From Elioraea sp. (lineage in GTDB: Bacteria; Pseudomonadota; Alphaproteobacteria; Acetobacterales; Acetobacteraceae): a stretch of DNA of 64,000 bases. Position numbers and translations under genes: made by a program. The notes beneath the pieces are model-generated. The model did not search any database. It had not been told where the DNA came from and saw nothing but the letters and a program-made list of their open reading frames with translations. Every line of letters starts with the position of its first letter. The stretch's first letter is position 1. The stretch is from the NCBI RefSeq assembly GCF_022842375.1, contig NZ_JALHPR010000009.1, forward strand, positions 1 to 64,000, written 5' to 3'. Positions 11,368-21,084 of the stretch are shown here, piece by piece.

Positions 11368-12765
11368 ATGAGCGCACGAATCCTGGTCGTCGACGACGTG
11401 ATGGCGAACCTCCGCCTTCTGGAGGCGAAGCTGTCAGCGGAGTACTACGAGGTCCTTGCCGTCCAGGACGGCCCGGCCGCGCTCGATGCTGCCCTGGCCT
11501 GGGCGCCCGATCTCGTGCTGCTTGACGTCATGATGCCAGGGATGGATGGCTACGAGGTCTGCCGCCGCCTCAAGGCTGACCGAGCGACCGAGCACGTTCC
11601 CGTTGTGATGGTCACGGCGCTCGGCGACAATTCCGAGCGTGTCCGTGGCCTCGAGGCGGGGGCCGATGATTTCCTCACCAAGCCCGTCGATGACGAGACT
11701 CTGCTCGCCCGTGTGCGCGCGCTTGTCCGGCTCAAGCGGCTGCTCGACGAGTGGCGGCTTCGCGCCGAGACGACGCACCAGCTCGGCGTCGCGGCCGGGG
11801 CGCTCCCGCCCTCGGTGCGCGGGGCACGCGCGCTGGTGGTCGACGACAACGAGACCGACACCGAGCGAATGACCGAGGCGCTCGCCGCCGAAGGCATCGA
11901 GGTGACGGTCGAGCTCAGCACGGCGGCTGGCTTCGAACGGCTGGTGCGCGCGCCGGCCGATCTCGTGATCGTCAGCATGCTCGGCGGCGAGGATGATCCG
12001 CTCCGCTTCGCCTCGCGGCTCAGGGCTGACGCGACGACGCGCGAGGTGCCGCTGCTCCTCGTTGCCGACGAGGCGCACCGGGGGCTCCTGCACCGCGGCT
12101 TCGAGCTCGGCGCGAACGACTACATCGTCAAGCCGATCGACCCGAACGAGCTGCGCGTTCGCGCGCGCAACCAGATCCGCCGCAAGCTCTACCAGGACCG
12201 CCTGCGCGCCGACCTTGCCTACTCGATCTCGCTCGCGCTCACCGATCCCCTGACGGGGCTGCACAACCAGCGCTACCTGCGTGGCCACCTGCGCTCGCTG
12301 GTGGGCTCTGTCAGGAGTGCGGGCGGGGCGATCTCGGCGCTCATGCTCGACCTCGACCACTTCAAGAGGATCAACGACCAGCATGGCCACCCGGTCGGCG
12401 ATGCGGCACTTCGCCTCGTGGCCGGTGCGATCCGCGGCAATGTGCGCCTGTTCGACACCGTGGCGCGCTACGGCGGCGAGGAGTTCGTCGTGATCATGCC
12501 GGGTGCGGCGCTGACCGACGCCCTGGTGGCGGCGGAACGGCTCCGCCGCGAGATCGAGGCACTCTCCTTCAAGCCCTCGGCTGACACACCGCATCTGCCG
12601 CTGACAGCGTCCATCGGAGTGGCGACGCTGTCGAACCCGGCCGAGTTCGAGGGGTCGGCGCCGGAGGAGACGCTGCTCAGGCTCGCCGACGAGGCGCTCT
12701 ACACCGCCAAGCGCGAGGGCCGGAACCGCGTCGCGGCAGCAGAGGAATCGCTGCCGCCGGCCTGA
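11368..12765 (+). CDS. pleD: PleD-like response regulator diguanylate cyclase (REC-REC-GGDEF)
   Basis: REC1 'DLVLLDVMMPGMDGYEVCRRLKADRATEHVPVVMVTAL'; second REC lacks the acceptor Asp ('DLVIVSMLGG'); GGEEF active site with RxxD I-site ('RLFDTVARYGGEEF'). Confidence 0.93.
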   Translation: MSARILVVDDVMANLRLLEAKLSAEYYEVLAVQDGPAALDAALAWAPDLVLLDVMMPGMDGYEVCRRLKADRATEHVPVVMVTALGDNSERVRGLEAGADDFLTKPVDDETLLARVRALVRLKRLLDEWRLRAETTHQLGVAAGALPPSVRGARALVVDDNETDTERMTEALAAEGIEVTVELSTAAGFERLVRAPADLVIVSMLGGEDDPLRFASRLRADATTREVPLLLVADEAHRGLLHRGFELGANDYIVKPIDPNELRVRARNQIRRKLYQDRLRADLAYSISLALTDPLTGLHNQRYLRGHLRSLVGSVRSAGGAISALMLDLDHFKRINDQHGHPVGDAALRLVAGAIRGNVRLFDTVARYGGEEFVVIMPGAALTDALVAAERLRREIEALSFKPSADTPHLPLTASIGVATLSNPAEFEGSAPEETLLRLADEALYTAKREGRNRVAAAEESLPPA

Positions 12766-12865
12766 CGCGGTCCTGCACCGCCCGTCTGCAACTTCAGGCG
12801 TAATTCGCGACAGGTCTGGTCGCAGTAAACCCGCCCCTGCAATTCAGCATGACGCGGCTCTACAA

Positions 12866-12887
12866 TCACGGTCACCGTTCACCGTGA
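12866..12887. promoter_or_regulatory. Inverted repeat between pleD and the LuxR-type gene (operator or weak terminator candidate)
   Basis: TCACGGT-CACCGTTC-ACCGTGA, perfect 7-bp arms; T6 run about 12 nt downstream. Confidence 0.35.
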
Positions 12888-13052
12888 CATCTGAAGCAGT
12901 TTTTTGATCGGCATCATGACAGTTGTTCCTCTGTGCGCTGGCGCACCGACCTGCGTAAAGCCGCGGTGATCAATGCGGCACGGCGCGATGGGATCACGCG
13001 CTAGCATCGATCCTGCATTGAAGGGGGAAACGCCGGTCTCCGGCGGACATGA

Positions 13053-14171
13053 ATGGACGACGCAGGGCCGCCCGCGAGGCCGCGCGCGATCGACGCATTG
13101 CTGCCGACGCTCACCGATCTCGTGCAGGGGCTTTCCTGCCGTGCGGGCGCGATCCTGCAGCGGTCGGACGAGGGCGTGTCGTTCCGCCTGAGCGTCGGCC
13201 TCTCCGCCGAAGCGATCGAGACCTATCTCACCTGGTGGCAGCGGCGCGACCCCTGGCTCGCCGCGCTCCGCCTGCCATCGCAGGGCCGCGCCTGGCGTGG
13301 CGAGGACCTGGTCGGCCCGCGCCTGCTCCGCGGCTCTGCCTTCAACACACGCTGGCTCGCGCCGCATGGTCTCGGCAGCATCGGCATCGCCGAGATCGGT
13401 GACGCCGATGACGGCGGTGACATCCTGTGCGTCTGGCGCGCGGCGGATGCGCGTTCGCTGTCGCGGCCGGAGGTCCACCTGCTGCGCGCCTTCGCCGCGA
13501 CCCTCGCGCTGCTGCTGCGCCGGGACGACATATCGGCCGGCACGCTCGCGGCCGGGGAGCTCGTCGCACACTCCTCCGTGCCGGTGGCGATCCTGCATGA
13601 CGACTGCACGGTGCTGTGGTCGAACGCGGCCGCTTCCAGGCTGTGGGCCTGCGAGGCGCCGTTCCGCCGGGCGTGCGGCCGCCTCACGCTGCGTGCTGCG
13701 TCCCAGGCACCGCGCTTCCAGAAGGCGGTCGCCGACATCGCACAGCCCGGCGCCAGGCCGGCCCTGCTCGGATTCCAGACGGATGCAGGCATCATCGCGG
13801 TGCGCCTGCAACCGCTGGTGCTTAGTTCCTCGGTGCCTGTCGTTGCACTTACGGCAAGCCTGCCCGATGCAGCGGTTCCCAGCCCGGCGGCGATCGCCGC
13901 GACACTCGGGCTCACCCGCGCGCAGGCGGAGGTCGCCTCTCTGCTCTGCCGCGGCCTCGAGACGGCGGCGATCTCGGAGCGCATCGGCGTCAGCCAGCAC
14001 ACGCTGAACGGCCATCTGCGCGACCTCTACGGCAGGCTGCACGCGGCCAACCGTGTGCAGGCGGTGGTGCGCGTCCTCGGCGCGGCATCGACGCTCGCGC
14101 TCCTCGCTCCGGGTGCGAACGGCACCGGCAGCGGCAACGGTAACGCCCCGGACAGCTACACGCCAAAGTAG
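13053..14171 (+). CDS. LuxR-type HTH transcriptional regulator with N-terminal sensor region
   Basis: C-terminal 'LGLTRAQAEVASLLCRGLETAAISERIGVSQHTLNGHLRDLYGRLHAANRVQAVVRVL' is a GerE/LuxR HTH. Confidence 0.85.
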   Translation: MDDAGPPARPRAIDALLPTLTDLVQGLSCRAGAILQRSDEGVSFRLSVGLSAEAIETYLTWWQRRDPWLAALRLPSQGRAWRGEDLVGPRLLRGSAFNTRWLAPHGLGSIGIAEIGDADDGGDILCVWRAADARSLSRPEVHLLRAFAATLALLLRRDDISAGTLAAGELVAHSSVPVAILHDDCTVLWSNAAASRLWACEAPFRRACGRLTLRAASQAPRFQKAVADIAQPGARPALLGFQTDAGIIAVRLQPLVLSSSVPVVALTASLPDAAVPSPAAIAATLGLTRAQAEVASLLCRGLETAAISERIGVSQHTLNGHLRDLYGRLHAANRVQAVVRVLGAASTLALLAPGANGTGSGNGNAPDSYTPK

Positions 14172-14250
14172 AAAATATTACGGAAACGGAACTTCTTCCC
14201 ATCAATCCTCGGGGGGCGGTCCATCGATCCGCAAGCGTAGCATTTGCATC

Positions 14251-14292
14251 GGCTGGCGGGGGGTTCGCCAGCCAGCATGGGGGTTTTCCCCA
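14251..14292 (+). other. Two adjacent hairpins in the 5' leader of the first RTX gene
   Basis: GGCTGGCG-GGGGGTT-CGCCAGCC (14251-14273) and TGGGG-GTTTT-CCCCA (14278-14292), 26 nt before ATG 14319. Confidence 0.4.
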
Positions 14293-14318
14293 CGCTCCAA
14301 CATGATGTGGAGAGAGAG

Positions 14319-15782
14319 ATGTACGTCTTTTCGCTGACAAGCAGCACCAACTTCTTCCTCGACGGCGACGTGTTCGCCGACGACGTGCTCGACATTTCGG
14401 ATACGCTGATCAGCACCGACGAGGCCGTCGACGAGGACGGGTTCGAACTGCCGCAGGATGTCGAGCTGAATGCAGGCGGCATCGGCTGGTTCCGCCGCCT
14501 CACCATCAACGACATGGGCGGCAACAACACGATCATCGCCGGCAACAGCGTGCTGAACCGCCTCGTCATCAATATGGGTGATGGCGATGACTTCATCGAG
14601 GGCGGCAGCAACGCCGATGTGATCAACGCCGGCGACGGTGACAACCAGGTGTTCGGCCATGACGGCAATGACCGCATCACGACCGGCAGCGGTGCCGACC
14701 TGGTCGATGGCGGGGCCGGCAACGACACGATCAACTCCGGCGCCGGTGATGACGAGGTCCATGGCGGGGCCGGCAACGACACCATCAATGCCGGCGACGG
14801 CAACGACCAGGTCTATGGTGGCGACGGCAACGACGTGATCAATGCCGGCACCGGCGACAACTACGTCGAAGGCGGCGACGGCAATGACAGCATTACCGCC
14901 ACTGGCGGCAACGACGTCATCCTCGGCGACGACGGCGACGACACGATCAATGCCGGCGACGGCAACAACATGGTCGATGGTGGCGCGGGCAATGACCGCA
15001 TCACGACCGGCTCCGGCGACGACATGATCGAGGGCGGCGACGGCGACGACACGATCAATGCCGGCAACGGCAACAACTACGTCAACGGCGGAGCCGGCAA
15101 CGACAAGATCACCACCGGCAGCGGTGCTGATTTCATCGAGGGCGGCGTCGGGAATGACAAGGTCCATGCCGGCGACGGCAACGACTTCGTCGTCGGCGAG
15201 GACGGCAACGATACGCTCTGGGGCGAGGGCGGTGACGACACGATCGAGGGCAATGCCGGCAACGACGTGATCAACGGCGGTGACGGCGACGACATGCTCT
15301 CGGGCGGGTCCGGCAACGACCAGATCACGGGCGGCTTCGGCAACGACGTGATGGAGGACGGCACCGGCGTCGACCGCCTCTTCATGAACTACGGCGACGA
15401 CACCGTGAACAACGCCGCGGACGGCGAGCGTGACGTGTTCGTCTGGAACAGCCTCAGCGGCATCATCAAGGCCGGCCCGGAATACGACACGATCGAGTGG
15501 TTCGACGTGCGTGGTGCGCGCAACAACGACGTGCTCGACTTCTTCGGGCTCGGCAGCAACCTCTACGCGCAGCTCTACGGCGGCGGCGCCGGCGAGACCG
15601 GCGTGTTCGCCGTGTTCCTCTCCGAGGAGGATCGCGAGATGGGCAACTTCCTCGTCGCGGTGCAGTGGAACGAGCAGATCGGCGACGAGCAGATCAATGT
15701 CGGCGTCTCGTCGAGCTCCGACATCCGCATCGGCTTCGGCTGGAACGTCGAGAACGTCGTCAGCGGCGATACGTTCATCTGA
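14319..15782 (+). CDS. RTX (hemolysin-type calcium-binding repeat) protein
   Basis: 487 aa; many GGxGxDxI/V nonapeptides flanked by a distinct N-terminal head and about 140-aa C-terminal module. Confidence 0.9.
   Translation: MYVFSLTSSTNFFLDGDVFADDVLDISDTLISTDEAVDEDGFELPQDVELNAGGIGWFRRLTINDMGGNNTIIAGNSVLNRLVINMGDGDDFIEGGSNADVINAGDGDNQVFGHDGNDRITTGSGADLVDGGAGNDTINSGAGDDEVHGGAGNDTINAGDGNDQVYGGDGNDVINAGTGDNYVEGGDGNDSITATGGNDVILGDDGDDTINAGDGNNMVDGGAGNDRITTGSGDDMIEGGDGDDTINAGNGNNYVNGGAGNDKITTGSGADFIEGGVGNDKVHAGDGNDFVVGEDGNDTLWGEGGDDTIEGNAGNDVINGGDGDDMLSGGSGNDQITGGFGNDVMEDGTGVDRLFMNYGDDTVNNAADGERDVFVWNSLSGIIKAGPEYDTIEWFDVRGARNNDVLDFFGLGSNLYAQLYGGGAGETGVFAVFLSEEDREMGNFLVAVQWNEQIGDEQINVGVSSSSDIRIGFGWNVENVVSGDTFI
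14575..15366 (+). repeat. RTX nonapeptide-coding tandem repeats with 108-bp higher-order unit
   Basis: 27-bp units; adjacent 36-aa blocks [36 protein letters not shown] / DDTINAGNGNNYVNGGAGNDKITTGSGADFIEGGVG at 14937-15044 and 15045-15152. Confidence 0.85.
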
Positions 15783-15815
15783 TCGCCTCGTCGAATATCT
15801 GACTGCCTGACCACC

Positions 15816-15842
15816 GGGGGCGGCCCTTTCCGGGTCGCCCCC
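15816..15842 (+). terminator. Terminator-like GC hairpin between the two RTX genes
   Basis: GGGGGCGGCCC-TTTC-CGGGTCGCCCCC near-perfect stem; no U-tract. Confidence 0.4.
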
Positions 15843-15901
15843 ACCAGGTTGACGGCCGTGCATGGATGCCTCGGGGGAGGCGCCGGTGCGCGAAGGGGGA
15901 A

Positions 15902-18900
15902 ATGATGTCGTTCAGCATGCGATCGGGCCGGGCGATTGACGCCATCGATGCGGCCATGAATGACGAGGCACCCGCGCGGGGCGGGCGTGGCCTGCAGTGG
16001 AGCGGGGCCGCGGCGATCGGCATCGGCCTCGCGACTCCGTTCCTTGTCCGGCTCGAACAGCACGGCGCTGACGTGCCCGCGGCTGGGGGCGCGACAGCGG
16101 CGGAGACGCCTGTCGAGCCTGGCGCGCCGCACGAGCCGGCCGTTGCAAAGACGGAACAGACGGCTGCCGAAGCGGCGCCCGGTGCAGCCCCGGGTGACGA
16201 GCGCGTGGCCGCCGCACACGGAACAGCCGCACCAGAGACCGGCGCGCCGAAGACCGACCGACCGGAGGCCACCGCGCCAGAAGCCACCCCACCGGCCCCC
16301 TGGCAGGAGGCTTCCGCCGAGAAGCTGCCTCGGGCGCAGGCCGAGGAGATGATGGGCGGCGGGCCGGATGACGAGTTCGGCGGCCGGCCCGTCTCGCCAG
16401 GGCACGCGCCCGTCGAGAACGATGTGCTCCCGCTCGAGGATGGCCCGGGCGGCGGTCCTGTCGGCGATGTCATTGCAGGCCCTTTCCTCGGCAGCACTGG
16501 CAGCACCGCCGCCCGCGCTGTCTCGATGCCGGCGCCGCCACCAACCATCTCGCCCGGCGCGCCAGCACTTGGCGGTGGCGGGGGAGCGCCAGGCCCAGCA
16601 TCGGCGCCCAGGGCCCCGGTCGGGCAGGCATCGCCGAACGCAGCCCCTGTCTTCACGCCTGATGCGCCCCTCGTGATCCGCCCGGGCGAGACCGCGGCGC
16701 TCATCCCTGACATCCTGCTTGCCAACGACATCGATGCCGATGGCGACAGGCTGATGATCGACCAGGCCGCGGCCGACGCGGGCACCATTGAGGAACGCGC
16801 CGACGGCAGCATCCTCTATACTTCGGCGGAGGGGTTCACCGGGCGCGATACCGTGTCGTACGTGATCTCCGACGGCGCAGGCGGCAGTGCCGCGGCGAGC
16901 CTCGTGATCATCGTCACCGACGACCCCGTCACGATGCCCGACGCGACGCTGGTGCTCCGCCCTGGGGCTGACGTCACCTTCACCGGAGGGGACCTCACCG
17001 CCAACGATCTCGCGCCCGCCGACGCTGTCCTTGCCGTCATCGCCATGGAGGGAACGACGCGCGAAGGCGGCCGCATCGTCGAGACGGCGCCCGACACGTT
17101 TGTCTACGTCCCACCGGAAGGCTTCGTCGGCGAGGACAGCGTGGCCTATGTCGTGACCGATGGGCACGGCAACAGCGCCGCGGCGACGCTCACCCTCGCC
17201 GTGGTCAACGCAGCACCCGTGTTTGGCCGTGACGCGCCGGTGACGATCCGCCCGGGCGAGGTGGCAACGATCGACGCAGCGGCGCTGCTCGCCAATGACA
17301 GTGATGCCGATGGCGATGCGCTGACGCTGACGGACCTCGTGGCAATGGGCGGCGTGATCGCGGAAACGACTGCGGGCAGCTTCGCCTTCACGCCCGACGA
17401 TGCCTTCCTCGGCACCGCGCGCCTCGCCTACACGATCGATGACGGATATGGCGGCACGGCCTCGGGGTCGCTTGCCATCGCCGTGGTGAACAGCGCGCCC
17501 GTCGCCGCACCCGACCTTGCGGTGAGCGCCCCGCCTGGCGAGGCGAGCGTCATCCTCATGGCGACGCTGCTGGCCAATGACACCGATGACGACGAGGACG
17601 CGCTTGCCATTGCCGCTCTTGCCGGCACGACGGAGGCTGGCGGCACGATCGATGCGCTTGGCGATGGCATGCTGGTCTACACCCCGCCGGAGGGCTTCAC
17701 CGGCACCGACAGTCTCGCCTACAGCGTGATCGACGGCTATGGCGGCATTGCCGCAGCGCGGCTCGACCTTGTCGTCGAGACGATCTCGGACGTGCAGGGG
17801 GAGGCCGGGGCGTCCGCTCCCTTTACGCTGAGCCTGCTGTCGAACACGCGCTTCCTGCTCGAGGGCGGGGCTGTCGAGGACAACGCGATCGACCTCTCCG
17901 ACGGGCTGATCGACGGCGCCGAGGCGATCGACGGATCAGGCGCGCCGCTTGCCGTACCGGTTGCGATCAACGACGGCGGTGTCGGCGCCTTCCGCACCAT
18001 CGCGATCACCGATGCCGGCGGCAGCAACACGATCCGCGCCGGCAACGATGTGCTCGCCCGCCTCGCCGTCACCACGGGCGGGGGCGATGACGTGATCGAG
18101 GGCGGCAGGGGGCGTGACGCGATCGCGGCGGGCAACGGGAACAACATCGTCCATGGCTTCGATGGCGATGACCAGGTCACTGCCGGCAGCGGCGACGACG
18201 TGATCGACGGTGGTGCCGGCAACGACGTGATCAACGCGGGCGGTGGCGCCAACCGCGTCTCCGGTGGCGCGGGCAATGACCGCATCGCGGCCAACAGCGG
18301 CGACGATGTGATCGACGGCGGCGACGGCGATGACGTGATCCTGGCCGGAGAGGGTCGCAACACGGTCACGGGCGGCGCCGGGAATGACCGCATCGTCACA
18401 GGCACCGGCGATGACACGATCGACGGCGGCGAGGGCGATGACGTGATCAACGCCGGCGACGGCGACAACCGCATCTATGCCGGGGCTGGCAAGGACACGA
18501 TCACCACCGGCAACGGCGCCGACACGATCAGCGGCGGCGCGGGCGATGATCACCTGGGGGCAGGAGCGGGCAACGACACGCTCGATGGCGGCGAGGGTGA
18601 CGACACGCTCGACGGCGGCGAGGGGGATGACGTGCTCGCGGGTGGTGCCGGCGATGACGTTCTCGATGGCGGTGCGGGCAACGACACGCTCGACGGTGGC
18701 GAGGGTGACGACACGCTGACAGGTGGCGCGGGCGATGACACGCTCGATGGTGGCGAGGGTAACGACACGCTGACAGGCGGCGCTGGCGACGACACCATCA
18801 CCGACGGCGCGGGGCGCGACCGCGTGCTGATGATGGGTGGCGACGATACCGTCATGAACGCACGTGACGGTGAGCGCGACGTGTTCGTGTGGGACGATCT

Positions 18901-19225
18901 CGCCGCGCTGATCGCGCGGCCGGAATACGACAGGCTGGAGTGGTTCGACGTCACGAGCCGCCTCGACGCCGATGTGCTCGACCTCTCAGGCCTCGGCGAT
19001 CGCCTGGTGGCGGAGATCTATGGCGGCGGGGCCGGGGAGACGGGAACGCTCGCCGTGTACCTGAGCGAGCAGGATCGTCTTGCGGGCGACTATATCCTGG
19101 CGATCGACTGGATGGAGCAGATCGGCGACGCGCCACTCGTCATCGGCCCGGGCGTGTGGGCGAACATCAGGCTCGGCATGGGGTGGCGTGTCGTCGACGC
19201 TGTGGCCGGCGACACGTTCGGCTGA
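15902..19225 (+). CDS. Large RTX adhesin-like protein with four tandem cadherin/Ig-like domains
   Basis: About 1107 aa; four repeats of 'APVxxxDxxLxxxPGExxxIxxxxLLANDxDxDGDxL...YTPxEGFxGxDSxxYxxxDGxGGxAxAxLxxxV', then RTX repeats and the C-terminal module shared with the upstream RTX gene. Confidence 0.88.
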   Translation: MMSFSMRSGRAIDAIDAAMNDEAPARGGRGLQWSGAAAIGIGLATPFLVRLEQHGADVPAAGGATAAETPVEPGAPHEPAVAKTEQTAAEAAPGAAPGDERVAAAHGTAAPETGAPKTDRPEATAPEATPPAPWQEASAEKLPRAQAEEMMGGGPDDEFGGRPVSPGHAPVENDVLPLEDGPGGGPVGDVIAGPFLGSTGSTAARAVSMPAPPPTISPGAPALGGGGGAPGPASAPRAPVGQASPNAAPVFTPDAPLVIRPGETAALIPDILLANDIDADGDRLMIDQAAADAGTIEERADGSILYTSAEGFTGRDTVSYVISDGAGGSAAASLVIIVTDDPVTMPDATLVLRPGADVTFTGGDLTANDLAPADAVLAVIAMEGTTREGGRIVETAPDTFVYVPPEGFVGEDSVAYVVTDGHGNSAAATLTLAVVNAAPVFGRDAPVTIRPGEVATIDAAALLANDSDADGDALTLTDLVAMGGVIAETTAGSFAFTPDDAFLGTARLAYTIDDGYGGTASGSLAIAVVNSAPVAAPDLAVSAPPGEASVILMATLLANDTDDDEDALAIAALAGTTEAGGTIDALGDGMLVYTPPEGFTGTDSLAYSVIDGYGGIAAARLDLVVETISDVQGEAGASAPFTLSLLSNTRFLLEGGAVEDNAIDLSDGLIDGAEAIDGSGAPLAVPVAINDGGVGAFRTIAITDAGGSNTIRAGNDVLARLAVTTGGGDDVIEGGRGRDAIAAGNGNNIVHGFDGDDQVTAGSGDDVIDGGAGNDVINAGGGANRVSGGAGNDRIAANSGDDVIDGGDGDDVILAGEGRNTVTGGAGNDRIVTGTGDDTIDGGEGDDVINAGDGDNRIYAGAGKDTITTGNGADTISGGAGDDHLGAGAGNDTLDGGEGDDTLDGGEGDDVLAGGAGDDVLDGGAGNDTLDGGEGDDTLTGGAGDDTLDGGEGNDTLTGGAGDDTITDGAGRDRVLMMGGDDTVMNARDGERDVFVWDDLAALIARPEYDRLEWFDVTSRLDADVLDLSGLGDRLVAEIYGGGAGETGTLAVYLSEQDRLAGDYILAIDWMEQIGDAPLVIGPGVWANIRLGMGWRVVDAVAGDTFG
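18070..18810 (+). repeat. RTX nonapeptide-coding tandem repeats
   Basis: Repeated GGxGNDxI/DDxLDGGEG units. Confidence 0.85.
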
Positions 19226-19231
19226 GCTCTG

Positions 19232-19399
19232 CTACTTGATCTTGGCTTCGCGGAAAACGACGTGCTTTCGCGCGACGGGGTCGAACTTTTTGAGCTCGAG
19301 CTTGCCCGTGGTCGAGCGCGCGTTCTTCTTCGTCACGTAGTAGTAGCCGGTGTCGGCTGTGCTCACGAGCTTGATCAGCACGGTGTTCGACTTGGCCAT
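19232..19399 (-). CDS. rpmG: 50S ribosomal protein L33
   Basis: Not in the ORF track (<60 aa). Reverse-strand translation: [55 protein letters not shown]. Confidence 0.95.
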   Translation of the reverse strand: MAKSNTVLIKLVSTADTGYYYVTKKNARSTTGKLELKKFDPVARKHVVFREAKIK

Positions 19400-19433
19400 G
19401 ATCACTCAATCCTTCGAAAGGAGACGCAACGCC

Positions 19434-20996
19434 TCAACGGACGGCACCGCCGCCCGGCGACGCGGCGGTTGCGGCAACGGAGCGGCGGAAAAGCCATAGC
19501 GCCGCTTCCGTGTCAAGCTTGCCGCCCTCGGCACTCGGGCAGGTGCTCCGCTCCGCCGCCAGGTCTGCTGCCGTCACTTCCGCCGCCGTTGCCGCGCCGG
19601 AGGATGACGCCTCGCGCCACGGGGGCGGCGCCTCGGCGTGCGGGGTCGCGGCAAGCAGCCGCTCCGCCTCGCGCCGGGCGATGTCCTCGCCCCGGCTGGT
19701 GCAGAGATCGGGGATCACGCCACGGCCCTGGAGCGGATAGCCGGAGGGGGCGATCAGCCGCGCCCAGCTGATATGCATCTCCCCGCCATCCGGCAGCGGG
19801 TGGACGAGCTGGATCAGCCCCTTGCCGCGAGTGGCGGAGCCGATCACGCGCGCGCGCCCATTGTCCTGCAATGCTGCCGCAAGCGCCTCCGCCGCGGAGG
19901 CCGTCTGGCCATCGACCAGCACGATCACCTCCATCGCCTCGGCGAGGTCGGCCCCGCCGGCGAGGTAGCTGCGCGAGGCATCCGGGTGGCGCCCGCGCGC
20001 GAGCACGACCTCGCCGCCCCTGAGGAAGACATCCGCCACCCCGACCGCCTGTTGCAGCAGCCCGCCGCGATTGCCGCGAAGGTCGAGAACGAGGCCGCCG
20101 GGCGGCGTCGGGCGGCCGGCAAGGCCGGCGACCACTCGAGCGACCTCCTGGTCGGTCTCGCGCGTGAAGCTGCTGAGAGAGATGACGGGCAAGTCCCCGG
20201 CCCAGTCGAGCCGTGCGGTCGCCGTCATCGCCGTGGCACGCACGACGAGCACCGAGAACGGCGGCGCCCCGCGACGCTGGACGGTGAGCGCGGTCGCCGA
20301 TGCAGGCTCACCGGCGAGCGCCTCGCCCAGCGCCTCGGGGCCGAGGCCGCGCGTCGGCGCACCGTCGATCGCGATCAGGCGATCACCGATCGCAAGCCCG
20401 GCTCGCCAGGCAGGGCCGTTGGGTACCAGCGCGGTGATGCGCGCAGCCCCCTGGTCGGGCACCACGGTCAGCCCGACATCGCCCGTCCCGAGCCGAAGCG
20501 CGCGGGCGCGGGTCGCCTCGCGCGGGGCAACGACGCGGCTGTAGGGGTCGAGCCCCGCGATCATCTCCTCGAGCACGAGCAGGCGGCGTGCCGTTGCGTC
20601 GGCCGCGCGAAGCCGCGGCGAGGCGGCGGCGGCGGCACGCATCGCCTCGGCACCCGCGCGGCCCCAGGCCTCCGCGTCTGATGCGGGGGGGGCGGCAAGG
20701 CTGGTGCGGGCACCGGCACCGACCGAGATCTCGATCCTGTCCGGCCGGAGGGCAACGGTGAGCGCAGGCTCGAGCCGGCTCAGGCCGCGCAGGCCGGCCG
20801 CGAGGCGCTGCGCCGGCAGCTGCTCCTCGACATGCCGGTCACGCAGCGCGGCGAGCGCGGAAGCGAGCACCGCATGGTCGAGCGCGCCGTTGCGCGGCCC
20901 CTCGGGTGCGCTCCGGGCGGGCAGGGCAGGTGCCACCACGCACGCGAGCGCGAGCAGGGCCTGGCGCAGGATACTGGGCAGGTGGTTCCGCGGCAC
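19434..20996 (-). CDS. S41-family C-terminal processing peptidase (CtpA-like), signal peptide
   Basis: PDZ plus S41 core 'GGLVLDLRGNRGGLLQQAVGVADVFL' and 'VLVDGQTASAAEALAAAL'; GTG start at 20996 gives a signal peptide. The longer ORF track model would overlap topA. Confidence 0.8.
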   Translation of the reverse strand: MPRNHLPSILRQALLALACVVAPALPARSAPEGPRNGALDHAVLASALAALRDRHVEEQLPAQRLAAGLRGLSRLEPALTVALRPDRIEISVGAGARTSLAAPPASDAEAWGRAGAEAMRAAAAASPRLRAADATARRLLVLEEMIAGLDPYSRVVAPREATRARALRLGTGDVGLTVVPDQGAARITALVPNGPAWRAGLAIGDRLIAIDGAPTRGLGPEALGEALAGEPASATALTVQRRGAPPFSVLVVRATAMTATARLDWAGDLPVISLSSFTRETDQEVARVVAGLAGRPTPPGGLVLDLRGNRGGLLQQAVGVADVFLRGGEVVLARGRHPDASRSYLAGGADLAEAMEVIVLVDGQTASAAEALAAALQDNGRARVIGSATRGKGLIQLVHPLPDGGEMHISWARLIAPSGYPLQGRGVIPDLCTSRGEDIARREAERLLAATPHAEAPPPWREASSSGAATAAEVTAADLAAERSTCPSAEGGKLDTEAALWLFRRSVAATAASPGGGAVR

Positions 20997-21084
20997 GGCG
21001 ACTCGACCGGTGAAGCACGAAGCGAGTGTGCGCCAAGCGTGGCGCGCTTGCGAGAGACCGTATGCGATCAGCGCACGGACGCGC

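Noticed and set aside
14575-15366. Short-period direct repeats considered as a CRISPR array or minisatellite
   Set aside because: 27-bp in-frame degenerate units encoding GGxGxDxxx; no spacers of constant length, no cas genes.
14202-15863. 553-aa periodic ORF on - strand ('DHVVAVAGIDRVVAVA...')
   Set aside because: Periodicity is the complement of the RTX nonapeptide repeats; not an independent repeat protein.
17936-18553. 205-aa periodic ORF on - strand
   Set aside because: Same cause: reverse complement of the RTX repeats in the second RTX gene.
20685-20692. G8 run in the S41 peptidase gene as a phase-variation tract
   Set aside because: Only 8 nt in GC-rich coding DNA and the frame is intact; weak evidence compared with the G13 tract at 29401.
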